From the NCBI GenBank assembly GCA_964019425.1, contig OZ025806.1, forward strand, positions 677,374 to 741,373: DNA of 64,000 nt, given 5' to 3'. Below the pieces are notes generated by a model. The model searched no databases. It was not told the DNA's origin and worked only from the letters and a program-made list of their open reading frames with translations. Below are positions 8,895-20,312 of the stretch, piece by piece. The stretch is from Flectonema sp. DT1601. Lineage: Eukaryota > Euglenozoa > Diplonemea > Diplonemida > Diplonemidae. How positions within the stretch are numbered: the first letter of the stretch is position 1; each line of letters begins with the position of its first letter. Made by a program: the position numbers and the translations under genes.

Positions 8895-11454
8895 ATGCTC
8901 TCCGACACTACCACCAACTTTCTATGCCTGTTGTTCCCCACTTTGGGGTTTCTGTGGGCATGGCACAACAAAAATAAAATTTCGAAAATTAAAATTTTCC
9001 ACGATACTCGTGGTGAAAGCAGCCAATTAGTTGGGATGAAGCCTGAACACATGAATGCCGTGTTCACTGTCTCGAATAGAATTGCCGAGGGAAGTAGAGA
9101 ATTTTTAAAGCAAGAATTTAAGGTTATGATCATCTTCATGATTGCTGCGAGTTGTATTATTTACTGGCTTATTGGAATGAGTGGAGGAAAGAACAGTTGG
9201 GTTAACGCATACTACAGTTGTGTGGCCTTCATTGTTGGTGCTTTTGCATCTTGTCTTTCCGGAGGTATTGGAATGGCTATCGCTGTCTACACCAACTCTC
9301 GTACCGCACACGAAGCCTGCGTCGGGTCCTCAGCTCATGGAAGCAGAGAAAAGTACGTCCGCGCTTTCTGTGTTGCGTTCCGTGGAGGAATTGTCATGGG
9401 ATTCTGTCTGACTTCTGTTGGATTAATTTCCCTCTTTGCGTTGATTTCTTACTTTAAAATGCAACTCGGAGGAGATGACAAGATCCGTCTTTACGAATGT
9501 ATTGCAGCATACGGTCTTGGTGGTTCATCTATCGCGTGCTTTGGTCGTGTCGGAGGAGGTATCTTTACTAAAGCAGCAGATGTTGGTTCTGATCTTTGTG
9601 GTAAGGTTGTATCTAACTTACCTGAAGATGATCCAAGAAACCCTGGAGTCATTGCTGATTGTATTGGTGACAATGTTGGTGATATCGCTGGTATGGGATC
9701 TGATTTGTTTGGATCATTTGGAGAAGCAACTTGCGCTGCTCTCGTTGTTTCAGCATACGCATCACCAACTCTCACTGACTCATGGTCTGGAATGATGTTT
9801 CCACTTCTCATTACTGGTGTTGGTACTTTTGTTTCTCTTCTCACCTCGATGTGTGTTACTGAAGGATGGCCAACACCTGTTACTTCTGCTGACAGAATCG
9901 AACCAGTTTTGAAGTTACAATTAGTAATCTCAACCGTCTTAAACACCATCGCTATGTACATCACTGCTGTTATGGCTCTTCCAGAGACCTTCTCTGTAGC
10001 AAAACTTATTAAAGATCCTTCAACTGGAGCATTCCAACAAGTTGAGGTTCACTCCTGGGAAGCAGCGTTCTGTGTTATTATGGGATTGTGGTCAGGTCTT
10101 GTTATTGGGTTTGTTACTGAATACTACACATCGAACAGAAAGCCTCCAGTCGGTGAGATTGCTCGTGCTTGCACTATGGGAGGAGCTGCTACCAACGTCA
10201 TCTCGGGTCTGGCTGTTGGATATTTAAGTACTATCATTCCTTCATTTGTGATGGCTGCGTGTTTGTACGTATCATTCAACTTGTGCCTCATGTACGGTAT
10301 CGCTCTGTCTGCTCTTGGAATCTTATCGACCATGTCAATTGGGTTTGTGTTTTTTATTTTTTGAAGAAGTGCGTCATCTTACAGTACAAAGTACACCATA
10401 ATAACATTAAAATAAAACTTACAGTCTTACCATCGACGCCTACGGACCTATCGCTGACAACGCTGGAGGTATTGTTGAGATGTGTGTAGGAGACCCGTAT
10501 GTAGTTTTTTTTATTTTATTTTACATTCGTCTGAAAGTGAGAGGATTTTTAAAAAAAAAAAAAAAAAAAATCAGTACCATCCGTGAAGTTACCGACTGCT
10601 TAGACGCTGCAGGTAACACCACCGCTGCCATTGGAAAGGGTTTTGCGATCGCATCTGCGGCGTTTGTTGCTATTGCATTGTATGGAGCTTTTATAACACA
10701 TGCGGAAGTACCAATTGTAAATATCGTAGACAGTCGAGTGTATCCTGGACTGTTAGTAGGTGCTATGCTTCCATATTGGTTTTCAGGATGGACTATGAAG
10801 AGTGTTAACAAGGCGGCAATGGAAATGGTCTTTGAAATCCAACGTCAGTTCGAAGATGGTGAGATCCTTGCATACAAGAGAGAACCTGACTACAACAGAT
10901 GTGTTGCTGTTGCTACCAAGGCATCTCTTTCAGAAATGACTCACTCAGCTTGTTTAGTTATGTTGTCGCCAATCATTTGTGGAATCTTCTTTGGTAAGGA
11001 AGCTCTTTGTGGTCTTCTTCCTGGATCTTTAACATCTGGTGTGCAAATGGCCATCTCTATGTCTAACACTGGAGGTGCCTGGGACAATGCAAAGAAGTAC
11101 GTTGAGTGTGGAATGATGACAACCGACGCTAAGGGATGCCTTGAAGGAACCGTAGGGTTTGACAGATCTACTGCTCACACTGTTAAAAAGACTTGGAAAG
11201 TAGGTGAGAAGGGTTATGATATTTATGCCGCAAAGGATAAGGACATTCATTCTGCTGCAGTCATCGGTGACACTGTTGGTGATCCAATGAAAGACACTTC
11301 TGGACCAGCTCTTAATATTCTGGTGAAGCTGATGGCCATCATATCAGTCGTCTTTGTTCCTGTTGTAAACGGCTACATGGGAGGAATTGTCTTTGATCAA
11401 TGGTGGAAAGATTTCACTCAGTGTGCCTCCGTAAGCGGCACATCTTGTGCATAG
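8895..11454 (+). CDS. membrane-bound proton-translocating pyrophosphatase (three exons)
   Basis: Pumps H+ into acidocalcisome/vacuole-type compartments by hydrolysing pyrophosphate. Exon 1 is 8895-10342 and intron 1 is 10343-10424 (82 nt, GT...CAG); joining restores [15 protein letters not shown]. Exon 2 is 10425-10500, followed by intron 2 at about 10501-10574/5, and exon 3 runs to 11454. Substrate-site motifs are present: [11 protein letters not shown] then [17 protein letters not shown] (from about residue 244) and, near the C-terminus, [14 protein letters not shown]. The [10 protein letters not shown] motif (Ala where K+-independent enzymes have Lys) marks the K+-dependent class. Many hydrophobic helices. 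The frame reads through intron 2 without a stop, but the translated insert is Phe/Lys-rich and clearly not protein; intron 2 has odd borders (see findings). Confidence 0.93.
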
Positions 11455-12965
11455 GGAGAGCACCATCATTACGCAAGCTCTGTACTAAAACCAAAAAAAA
11501 AAACTTCTCTTCCCTCACATATCCCATCTTTTCTTTTTTTCGTTAACCGTAAATAGCGGAATTAGAGAATATTTCTCGCGCTATATTATCCGTTTTTATT
11601 TTTTAATTTTTTGTTTTTTTTGTTTTTTAATGGTGCGAGTGGGGTGATGTAATTGTTTTATTTTTTTTTTAAAAAAAAAAAAATCAATAATTAAAAAAAG
11701 AAGAAAAAGAAAAGAACATTTTTGTTCTTGACCTGGGAGGCTGTCACCTCGACCTTGCTTCCTGATACTGGGTTATGAAAAAAAAGTCCTTAAAGACGAA
11801 ACCATTCTCAGTGAGAAGGTTTTTTCTTGAATACTTTGAAGGACAGTTTTTTATAATCTCAACAAACAAAAAAAAAAAAAAAAAAAACGAAAACGAAAAC
11901 GAAGCTGGATATTTAATTTTTTGCTTCTTTTTTTCTGGTTTGCGACGACGAGTTCATCACTTATGAGGACCTACATGCAGATTGGATTATCATTGGCAAC
12001 ATAATACATATCAATACACATATAAAATTTAAAGGGAAGAAAGAAAGAAAAAAAAAAAAAAAAAAAAAAAAAATCAACTACGGCAAGCACAAGAAGAAAA
12101 TCTCCTATTTTCGAAAACAGGTGCTGAAACGATGCGAGCCAGTTTTCTCTTATCAATAATAATAATTGCACTTAACTAGTCTTTTTTATAGTTCGGAATT
12201 AGTTGTGCCTGGGGAAAAAGAAAGCAGATTTGGGGAAAGAAAAAAAAAAAAAAAAAAAAATGAACCCTTTTCATTTATGTCTCTATTTTTGGGTTTCTTT
12301 CGATCGCAGCATTTTATTGCCGTTTAATTCACTTTTCTTTTGTTGTGAAAAATGAGTTAAACGACGATTGCTGTACAAAAGAAAAATCTGAAAGAGAGAC
12401 ATTAGATAATTAGGGAAAAAACAAACGAAAAGAAATCAGAACAGACTTTAAAAAAAAAAAAAAAAACTTCGCACTGCCGTAATTGTATCGGGCATGGCGA
12501 GAATCTTTGCAAAGAGATCAAGGCCGATAGTAAATAGTGGAAGGAAACCTTTGGGAATAGGGAGAGAAAATTTAAAAAAATAATAATAGTAATAATAACA
12601 ATGGAGATACTGTAGAAAGCTGCAAGCCGTAAATAATATTAATTTTTTTTTTCCTTTTTCCCTCTATTCCCCAATCGTCCCTCTTATCTCTTCCCTTATT
12701 AATAAAAAAAAATAAAAAAAAAATGATGATAATTTTTTTTTGTTTGTTTGTTTGTTTGTTAGTTTTTTCTAACGTTGAATTCATTAGCAAACAGCACGAG
12801 GAAGGGATCAAAATCCTGTCTGAAATTGACAAAAAAAAAAAAAGTTTAATTTTTTGATTTTTTTACAGATAAATTCGATGATATCCCACGTGAGCAGAAT
12901 CTACCTTCGTTTAACAAAAAAAAAAAAAAAAGTGAAATTATTATTATCTCTTTCAATAGTAAACA
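11455..12965. other. long spacer, no gene recognised
   Basis: About 1.5 kb with many A12-A25 and T runs and a (TTTG)n stretch near 12740. Short open frames here are homopolymer translations. I see no RNA gene; part is presumably 3' UTR of the pyrophosphatase gene. Confidence 0.5.
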
Positions 12966-15168
12966 ATGAATATTCCCCACACTAATATATGCACACACTG
13001 GCTTAAGGGTGGTTGCAGATATGGAGAAAAATGTCAATTTGCACATCCAATCAATGAAATAGGAACCATCGAGAAGAGAGGAGCCTCGAATAATGCAGGA
13101 AAGGATGGTCGTCATACAGCTGTACGCAGATTGATAATGGGAGAGTATAATTTTATAGAAGGTGATTCAATTGTGGAAGTCGCTGGGGGAAAGGGAGACC
13201 TCAGCATTGAATTACAAAACCTTGAAGGAATACATTGCACGTTGATTGAACCAAGGAATAACTTGAAAGACGGTGTTAGTAGTTTCACACGAAAACTAAC
13301 TAGAAACATGTATCACAGATCTCCTGTTTTGGGAGCACCTCAAATTTCACTTTCAGAGTGTCTGTCAAAAGGTGTAGAAAACCCTACTCACTGCAGGGTG
13401 TTCTTCACTGAGGATTTACTAGGAAAGAATAACATATCAGAACAACAACTTTCTTTATTTAAAAAATATTCTGGTCCCTCAAAAACTACTGACGACACAG
13501 TTGAAGAAAACTCTCATGCTGGAATGCATCTCTGCAGTTCAGATGTTCCGACTTCTACACAAATTGACATGGAGGTCATTACAGCTCGCAGTAGTTTACA
13601 GAAATGCTCTCTGCTAGTTGGTCTTCATCCAGATGGTCCCACTGAGGACATGATTAATTATGCATTAAAAAATAAAAAGAATTTTGTTGTTATTCCTTGT
13701 TGTGTTTTTGCTGAATCAAATCCGCACAGAAAGTTAATAAACGGAAAAGTTGTCAGAAGTTATGAAGATTTCTTGTTATATCTTTGTGAGAAGGATTCAC
13801 GCATCCGGAGGATGACTCTTCCTATAGCTGGGAGGAATATCGCTTTGGTATTTGATCATTCACTAGAAACTACTAATCTGTTACGTAACATCACTGCAGA
13901 TGATTACAGCTGGTTGCCATCTTGTATAAAGTCATGTGTGTGTGCGGTGGCTATTCGATATTTGGGAGGTCATCTCGGACTTAAAGTTGTCAACAAAAAC
14001 TGGGTTGGATTACTGGCATGTACTGTCGCGTCATTGTCATTTAGTAAACAGCAATCAGATAATAATTTAAAATCTAAAGTTACAACTGGATGTGGTCTAC
14101 TATTGATTTCTACTTCTCTAGGATTGTCAAATACACTTAAAGTTATCACTTGTTCTTTTGGAGGTTTTTCACTTTTTCGTCTTGCTGAGATGTACACTAA
14201 TCACGTTGCTTTAAAAAGTAAGAAAGCACCACCTCCGAAATCAACCACTAAGGGACCTCCTGATAATATTAAAAAAGGACTTCTACTCCCAGACGAATCC
14301 CTCTATGGAGAGTTATCAGTTCCAGAACCCGCTTTAGCCGGGATCGAAGTAAACCAACTTCTGCTTGATGAACTTCATAAGAGTACACCAGATGTGTGGA
14401 GTCTCATAACTGGTTCTAAGAACCCTTGCAGATACAATGAACGTCGTCCTCAAAAGAGAATAATTTTCACGGAAGGAGAGAATGAAAAAATTGATCCAAA
14501 TTCTGAAAATAATTTACAACAATTCATAAAACTATCAAGGGAGTATGAAGAAAAACACGATGGAGTGAAAACTATAAAATCCTTAGTTGTTGGAAATCAC
14601 GGTAAAGGCACTAAGGGAATAGTTCTTCAACCTCTGTTAGCAACCTACTTGAAGCAACTTTCCGAAGGTGGCGATGAACACATACTAGCACAGCGATTTG
14701 ATCACTGGATGCATTGTAATTCAGGAAAAAAATCTACTTATGCTGCTTTGTTAGATTTCCATTGTAGAATAACAGGAAATTCATCCAGGTCTTTGTATCC
14801 GGGTACAGACATACAACTTTTCTTTAGGCTTAAAATTCCTGCAAGACCATCACTACTGTTTATGACTGTAGTTCTGTATCCACATGGGAAGTGTCCTATC
14901 TCATCATATTCGGATGTGGATGAATTCGTTCGCCATGAAGCTGCTCTCAGTGGATACAATGCAACGTTACTGCACCACACTGATGGAAGAAGTTGCAAAC
15001 TAATTTATAATATTGAGTGAGTTTAATTACCCTTTACGAAATCAACCATGCCACTTTTCTTTTTTTTTTTGGCAATTGGTATTATTGCTTTCCTTTTTTT
15101 TATTTAGGCTCTGCGCTCACTCCCGTACACTTTTTGAGACAGGACGGATATGGCGGTGTTACAACTAA
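12966..15168 (+). CDS. CCCH zinc-finger protein with methyltransferase-like domain (two exons)
   Basis: A CCCH finger of spacing C-x7-C-x5-C-x3-H occupies residues 9-27. It is followed by a SAM-methyltransferase-like motif I (VEVAGGKGDLS, about 69-79) and a later conserved block (GLHPDGPTEDMI...VIPCCVF) typical of eukaryotic CCCH/methyltransferase proteins related to RNA modification enzymes. Residues about 328-410 are hydrophobic, which is unusual. The C-terminal 240 residues are unassigned. An intron at 15017-15107 (91 nt, GTGAGT...TTTAG; phase 2) removes the TGA at 15018-15020. The joined frame adds ELCAHSRTLFETGRIWRCYN and stops at 15166-15168. RNA methylation is the likely role but the substrate is unknown. 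Confidence 0.8.
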
Positions 15169-15280
15169 AGTCTTAGTAGACAATTCTTGTAGAAGTTGCT
15201 CATGGCTATAATCTTTGGGTAGTCCTCAATTCAACTTTTTCGTATTGCAGTAAAAAAAAAAAAAAACGACATCACAAAAA

Positions 15281-16678
15281 ATGAAGAAACCAGCACGCTG
15301 CTTTGAGGCAGCCGTTGAACTATTGAACTCTTTCATTCCGAAGGCAGCAGCACCACAGAAATCGGGACCATCAGCAGCTCAGACAACGAATGTCGATGGA
15401 ATGACTGAAGGATTACAGAAGTTAGGAATAACACAACATGATTTAAAGAAGTTAAATGTTATTCATGTAGCAGGAACAAAGGGAAAGGGTTCCACATCGT
15501 CGATGTGTGAACAAATCTTAAGAGAACACGGTTACCGTACTGCTATGTTTACGTCACCTCATTTAGTATCAATCACTGAGAGAATTCAAATAGCCGGGAA
15601 GCCGATCTCAAACGAAGATTTCGCGGAAACATTTTTTGATGTTTGGGAGGCGTTGGGTGGGTCTGCTGCCACTGATGATGAGCAGAGTGGATCTAGTCCT
15701 CCGAAAACTACTTTTTTTAGATTTCTGACTCTGGTTGCTTTGAAGTGTTTCATCACATCAAACGTCGACGTTGCTATCTTAGAAGTTGGACTTGGAGGTC
15801 GCCTTGACTCCACGAACTCTGTAGATGAACCAGTGGTTACTGGTGTTACACATATTGGTTATGACCATGTGATGGTGTTGGGTAATACTCTTACTCTTAT
15901 TGCATCTGAAAAGGCTGGAATTGCAAAACCAAACATCCCGTTTTTAATATGTCCTAGTCAAGAATCGGAAGCATTAGCATCCCTTATCAAAACTGCTACT
16001 GATCGAAAAGGAATAGTTAGTCAGTGTGAACTTCTCTCGTCTGATATCCGTCTCGGCTTACAAGGAGACCACCAACGTGTTAACGCATCGTTAGCTGTGT
16101 CGCTGTGTGATATTTGGTTGTCGAAACTTCACAATAAATCTGTGTATGCTTCCGAACAGAAATTATCAGATACAACGTTGTCAGCACTTTCTAATGTAAA
16201 ATGGCAGGGTAGGTGTCAGGTGTTAGAGCTTACAAAGTCTGTCAGATTACTTATTGATGGCGCGCACACTGATCACTCAATAGAAGCAGCTCTAAAATGG
16301 TATAATTCTTCTCAAGACAAGAAGTCTCTTCGTTATCTGTTGTTCTTCTGCCACGAGGGTCGCGAACCTCAAAATCTCTTGGCACCTCTGGCGGCTTGTC
16401 ACTGGGATCGTGTTGTATTTTCACCTCTCATTTCATCAAAGTCTTCTCTTAAATGGGGAAGCACACCACCTGCTGACTTGGAAATCGAATGGGTTGTGTC
16501 ACAACAGAATACCTGGGCATCGCTGTCTTCAATTCCTTCGGAAGTTTCAAAAAGTCTTCCCGAAGTGATGAGCGATCTTTTAAAGTCTGAAACTCCGGTA
16601 GATATCCTTGCCACTGGTAGTTTGTACCTCGCTGGTGACATAATTAGATACTGCAAGGAAGAATCAATTGTTGTTTAG
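15281..16678 (+). CDS. FPGS: folylpolyglutamate synthase / dihydrofolate synthase family
   Basis: 465 residues. ATP-dependent addition of glutamates to folates, retaining them in cytosol or mitochondrion. The Mur-ligase P-loop HVAGTKGKGSTSS sits near residue 60, then FTSPHLVSITERIQIAGKPI (folate/Mg2+ region), VAILEVGLGGRLDSTN (about 165-180), HIGYDHVMVLGNT and a late LLIDGAHTDHSI (ligase C-domain, canonical DGAHN altered to DGAHT). No intron needed. The start follows TTGCAG and an A-rich leader, consistent with a processed 5' end. Confidence 0.92.
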   Translation: MKKPARCFEAAVELLNSFIPKAAAPQKSGPSAAQTTNVDGMTEGLQKLGITQHDLKKLNVIHVAGTKGKGSTSSMCEQILREHGYRTAMFTSPHLVSITERIQIAGKPISNEDFAETFFDVWEALGGSAATDDEQSGSSPPKTTFFRFLTLVALKCFITSNVDVAILEVGLGGRLDSTNSVDEPVVTGVTHIGYDHVMVLGNTLTLIASEKAGIAKPNIPFLICPSQESEALASLIKTATDRKGIVSQCELLSSDIRLGLQGDHQRVNASLAVSLCDIWLSKLHNKSVYASEQKLSDTTLSALSNVKWQGRCQVLELTKSVRLLIDGAHTDHSIEAALKWYNSSQDKKSLRYLLFFCHEGREPQNLLAPLAACHWDRVVFSPLISSKSSLKWGSTPPADLEIEWVVSQQNTWASLSSIPSEVSKSLPEVMSDLLKSETPVDILATGSLYLAGDIIRYCKEESIVV

Positions 16679-17031
16679 ATTAGTACTAACTTGTCTGTGA
16701 TGAACACCGAAGAAACCAACTCGCTTTTTGAGTGTAGTTGTGTTCGTTGTTCAGTTCATTTCCCTCTTTTTTTTTTTTTTTTTTTTGTTTTTGTTTTTGT
16801 TTCTTCAGAATATCAACTTACTTGTCTTCGAATTGACTTCTACTGTTGTGTTATAACGTTTTTCAAGAGGTCTGCTGGTTAATGCCTGGCAGTTCTTTTA
16901 TTATTATTATTACTATTTTTTTTTTTTATTTTTTTAAAACGGATCCTTCTGTAGATTATAATTGTAGTATTGCGATTGTTTTTAAAAAAAAAAAAAAGAA
17001 AACAAACAGTACACATGATAAACTAATAAAC
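16679..17031. other. spacer
   Basis: T- and A-run-rich non-coding DNA. The frame of the next gene is open back to 16846 but only through poly-T/poly-A translation. Confidence 0.5.
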
Positions 17032-17904
17032 ATGTGTACACCTCACCCAAGGAGTGACCCTTGCTTGGGGGTGTGCAACAATGATGAATGTTGTGTTCCG
17101 ATGGATTGGCGATGTTCCTTCGAATGTATCAACGATTGGAGTTTTAGATGCATTGCAGGAAGTACGATTGTTAGTGATAACGATGACGGGATCGTGCGAG
17201 TTGTGTATTTTCCAATCGCATGTGCGGTGTTTGGAATTGGTATAGCAGTTGTGTTATTCTTCGCTTGTTGTCAAAGAGTACATCCGGCTGGTAGACCAGC
17301 TTACCCTCCCAGAGAAATAAAAGAAACAATAATACACAGAGTTGAACAGCCTTCTCCAACTCGATCACAAGAAGTCAGAAATTTCAATAACAGTGAACCC
17401 GACAAGAATGATAATGACCTGCCAAGGGTTTCTGTGCTTACTCCGCAAATAGAAAGAACTGCACCGACTGAGGATGATTTAAGTATGCGACCTGTTGAAT
17501 TATCCTACAGTGATGTTGACATTACTGAAGTTGCATCACCTTGTAGATTATTACCTTCAACTGAATCATGTGGCTTTAAGATAACACTAACTGATCAATC
17601 TCTTGTTTCTTTGTATGGTGTTAAGCGTACCTCTTCAAAGTTTACTTGTTATTGTCATCACTTTCTGTCATCAGGATCTCATTGTACATCAGGTGATAAA
17701 TCATCTCTCAAGACTTGTAATGGTATAATGTATGCGGAAACCTCTTCTGCTGCTCTCAGTTTCTTTGGTCTCAGTAATCTTACTCTTGTCTGTCGTCCGA
17801 GGCAGACTGGTCATCGAATGTGCCGTGACTCGTTCTGTCCGTATCTCATGGCTGGTAGGGACTGTCCTTATTCAGTAGATACTGATCCTCCTGGGTTCAC
17901 TTAA
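17032..17904 (+). CDS. single-pass membrane protein, Cys-rich head and Cys/His-rich cytosolic tail
   Basis: 290 residues from the ATG at 17032. A short Cys-rich head (residues 1-50, about eight Cys) precedes one hydrophobic helix (about 62-85, ending in ACCQR). A polar, Pro/Glu-rich middle follows. A C-terminal Cys/His region includes FTCYCHHF and CRDSFCPYLMAGRDCPY, the latter resembling a CCCH zinc finger. No N-terminal signal peptide; the TM may act as a signal anchor. Family not recognised. Confidence 0.65.
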   Translation: MCTPHPRSDPCLGVCNNDECCVPMDWRCSFECINDWSFRCIAGSTIVSDNDDGIVRVVYFPIACAVFGIGIAVVLFFACCQRVHPAGRPAYPPREIKETIIHRVEQPSPTRSQEVRNFNNSEPDKNDNDLPRVSVLTPQIERTAPTEDDLSMRPVELSYSDVDITEVASPCRLLPSTESCGFKITLTDQSLVSLYGVKRTSSKFTCYCHHFLSSGSHCTSGDKSSLKTCNGIMYAETSSAALSFFGLSNLTLVCRPRQTGHRMCRDSFCPYLMAGRDCPYSVDTDPPGFT

Positions 17905-17980
17905 ACAATCAGTTTCTTATTGTAAAAACTAACCTTTGATTTGATTTGATTATTTGATGTGTTTCACAAGGTTTTTGTTT

Positions 17981-18028
17981 GTACACGAAACCGTGAAACC
18001 GACAAAGCTAAAAGAGGCTTATGTGTAC
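17981..18028. repeat. palindrome-bounded repeat, copy 1
   Basis: A 48-base element bounded by GTACAC and GTGTAC, with inner conserved GAAACCGTGAA, CCGAC and AAAGCTAAA blocks. It is shared with a second copy about 480 bases downstream. It lies just after the stop of the 17032 gene. See the covariation finding. Confidence 0.55.
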
Positions 18029-18458
18029 TGGGAAAAAAAAAAAACAAGAAAAAACAAAACTGACTTCCTATTCATTCTTGTGTGGTAGCTGTTCTTGTTG
18101 TCGTTAAAGATAATAAAATAAAAAGGAAAAAGCACTTCAATTGCATCAATCATGGAAGACAAGATTATTTCTTTGTTTTTGTTTTGTTTTGTTTTTTCTT
18201 TTTTTGTCAAGGAAAACCACAAAAAAAAAAAAAAACGACCAGACGATTTGTTATAAACTTTTGTCTCTTAAAGTATTTCTGTTTTTAAAAAAAAAAAAAA
18301 AAATCCGCCAGTAAAATACCATAGGTCTGAATGGATTTAGGTTTTCTATTTTTGTGATGAATAATGTATTGATTATTTAATGAAGCAAAAAAAAAGAATT
18401 GGCTTTATCTTCAACTATACAGAAAATAATGATATAGCAACTGTGATTTTTTGTTTGT

Positions 18459-18515
18459 GCACACGAAACCGTGAACCGACTTAAACTGATAAAGCTAAAG
18501 GAGGTTTACGTGTGC
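18459..18515. repeat. palindrome-bounded repeat, copy 2
   Basis: Second copy of the element at 17981, bounded by GCACAC and GTGTGC. It has a roughly 10-base insertion after CCGAC. The inner blocks GAAACCGTGAA and AAAGCTAAA are kept. It lies in the 5' flank of the 18624 gene. Confidence 0.55.
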
Positions 18516-18623
18516 TGCCAACATTCTTTTTCGTTCTTACAATACTTGTTAATTGCAAGAAAAAAAAAAAAAAACCTGATTCTTTCATCTTTCAGTACCC
18601 CTCTCCAAAAAACAAAAAAAAAT

Positions 18624-20312
18624 ATGAATGAGGACACATCAATACACTGCGCCATCAGAGAAGGGACTGAACGAAAAAACTATACATTATCTTTTTCATC
18701 GTCTCCAACTGTAATCATTCTCATGGAGAAAATAAAAAATGTATTGGGAGTAGAGGGAACACGCTTACTGATCTACGACAGTGAGCTTCTTGAATGGAAA
18801 ATACCAAAAACTAAATATATAAAAGATGGATGTCAAACCCTAATTGAAACAAACGCAGACGTATTTCAACGGATCGCACTGTCACGGGAATCGTTGTTGC
18901 GGTATTCGATAAATAAGGGAGTTCCCTTATCGAGAGATGAAATAAGTCAAATGTGGAATCGCTGCGAGAATTCAAAATCATCGACACCCATCACATTACT
19001 AAAATTATATCCGCTATGCGCTGCTGCTTTTATCGGTCGAATTGATTTACCAGATTACAAAACAATAGAGCAATACGACGATGACTTGGAATATCAAAAA
19101 CAGAAACTTGAAAATTTAAAATCCGCAGCAACAACTGCGGCAAAACAACGTTCAGAGTCTCGATATGAAATACAACTACTGACTAATAGGATATCATGTA
19201 GGGGTGATTCTATCGAGCTCCTCGAATCAAAATATAAAAAACGAGACCTGTCTCACCAACAGTCAGAAGACGATACCTACAGCACATCGTTAGCAGTTGT
19301 TAGGCTTAGAAGTGAGTATGAATTGCGTTTAAAGAAACAATCAGTTTTGTATGATGAGAATTTGAGATGTGCTTCCTTATGTAGAGACGCGGAGGACATA
19401 AAATATCGATTATCAGACCAATTGAAAAAAAGCATTATGAGATTAGCACATGCGGAAGCTGATTGCCATCATTTTCATAAAGTTGCTGCTGATACAAGTG
19501 ATAGGTTTATTAGGGCTTCTGAGTACGTTAGGAAACTTCAAAATACACCTGTTGTTGTGATGGATAATAAAAATACTATAATCACACCTCAAAACTCATT
19601 TATAAGCCCGATTGTTACTCCAATACGATGCACTCAGACACCTGAATCACTGACATTAGATAGCAGCTGTGGACTTGTTAATAAAAACACATCACCAATC
19701 AAATATAATCCAGTATCAGCATCTGAGGAGAATATATGTGAAAGCTTTCAACAGACGAAACCGATTGTCGCGGCATCAGAAGAAATAACAAAGGAAGAAC
19801 CTTCCACATCACTTGACGACTCTGTGGAAGTACAATCTGAAATTATTAATTCTAATAAAGGAACGAGTTCTACGGGTACGTCAACTGATGACTGTTGGGG
19901 GCTTCGGACATCACATTTTGACAGGACTGTAAGTTATTCACCAGCCTTGAGAAATCATTTTCCAACCAGCCTCAGTCCTCCGCTACGTTCAGCAACCGCA
20001 ACTGAAATATCCGGATACAGAGAGAGATGGAAACAACGAAAGAAAACTTCTCGATTTAAAGAAATGACGAGTAGCTTGGCTGGTGGTGCTCCGCTTACTC
20101 CACCAACACCTGTTGTTAATAATATTAGATGGTGTAATCACGTTCCGTCTGTACCTTCTCTTAGCCCAGTTAGTTTAAGTTCAGAAAATGATTCTAAAAT
20201 ACAACACAACGGATCTGAAGTGGAATCTATTATAAAAGAACAACTGCTTCCATCGAATAGAGTTCCGGCAGGTGCTCATCGTTCGAGAAGAACACACGTC
20301 AAGATGCCTTAG
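18624..20312 (+). CDS. coiled-coil protein, function unknown
   Basis: 562 residues starting at the ATG after an A-rich leader; the frame is open upstream to 18471 but that part covers a non-coding repeat. The N-terminus (1-75) could be a ubiquitin-like or similar alpha/beta fold. Residues about 150-305 are charged, heptad-like helices that should form coiled coil. The C-terminal 250 residues are Ser/Thr/Pro-rich and disordered, with SPALRNHFPTSLSPPLR and a basic RERWKQRKK patch. No catalytic motif seen. A cytoskeletal or basal-body role would fit but is only a guess. Confidence 0.7.
   Translation: MNEDTSIHCAIREGTERKNYTLSFSSSPTVIILMEKIKNVLGVEGTRLLIYDSELLEWKIPKTKYIKDGCQTLIETNADVFQRIALSRESLLRYSINKGVPLSRDEISQMWNRCENSKSSTPITLLKLYPLCAAAFIGRIDLPDYKTIEQYDDDLEYQKQKLENLKSAATTAAKQRSESRYEIQLLTNRISCRGDSIELLESKYKKRDLSHQQSEDDTYSTSLAVVRLRSEYELRLKKQSVLYDENLRCASLCRDAEDIKYRLSDQLKKSIMRLAHAEADCHHFHKVAADTSDRFIRASEYVRKLQNTPVVVMDNKNTIITPQNSFISPIVTPIRCTQTPESLTLDSSCGLVNKNTSPIKYNPVSASEENICESFQQTKPIVAASEEITKEEPSTSLDDSVEVQSEIINSNKGTSSTGTSTDDCWGLRTSHFDRTVSYSPALRNHFPTSLSPPLRSATATEISGYRERWKQRKKTSRFKEMTSSLAGGAPLTPPTPVVNNIRWCNHVPSVPSLSPVSLSSENDSKIQHNGSEVESIIKEQLLPSNRVPAGAHRSRRTHVKMP

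Noticed and set aside
9491-9964. 157-codon - strand frame
   Set aside because: Antisense shadow of the strongly conserved pyrophosphatase coding sequence.
18459-18515. Second hammerhead candidate (GAAAC with CTGATAA)
   Set aside because: The two motifs are in an order that would need stem II to close next to CTGATAA, but the pairing bases are far away, and copy 1 lacks the CTGATAA block.
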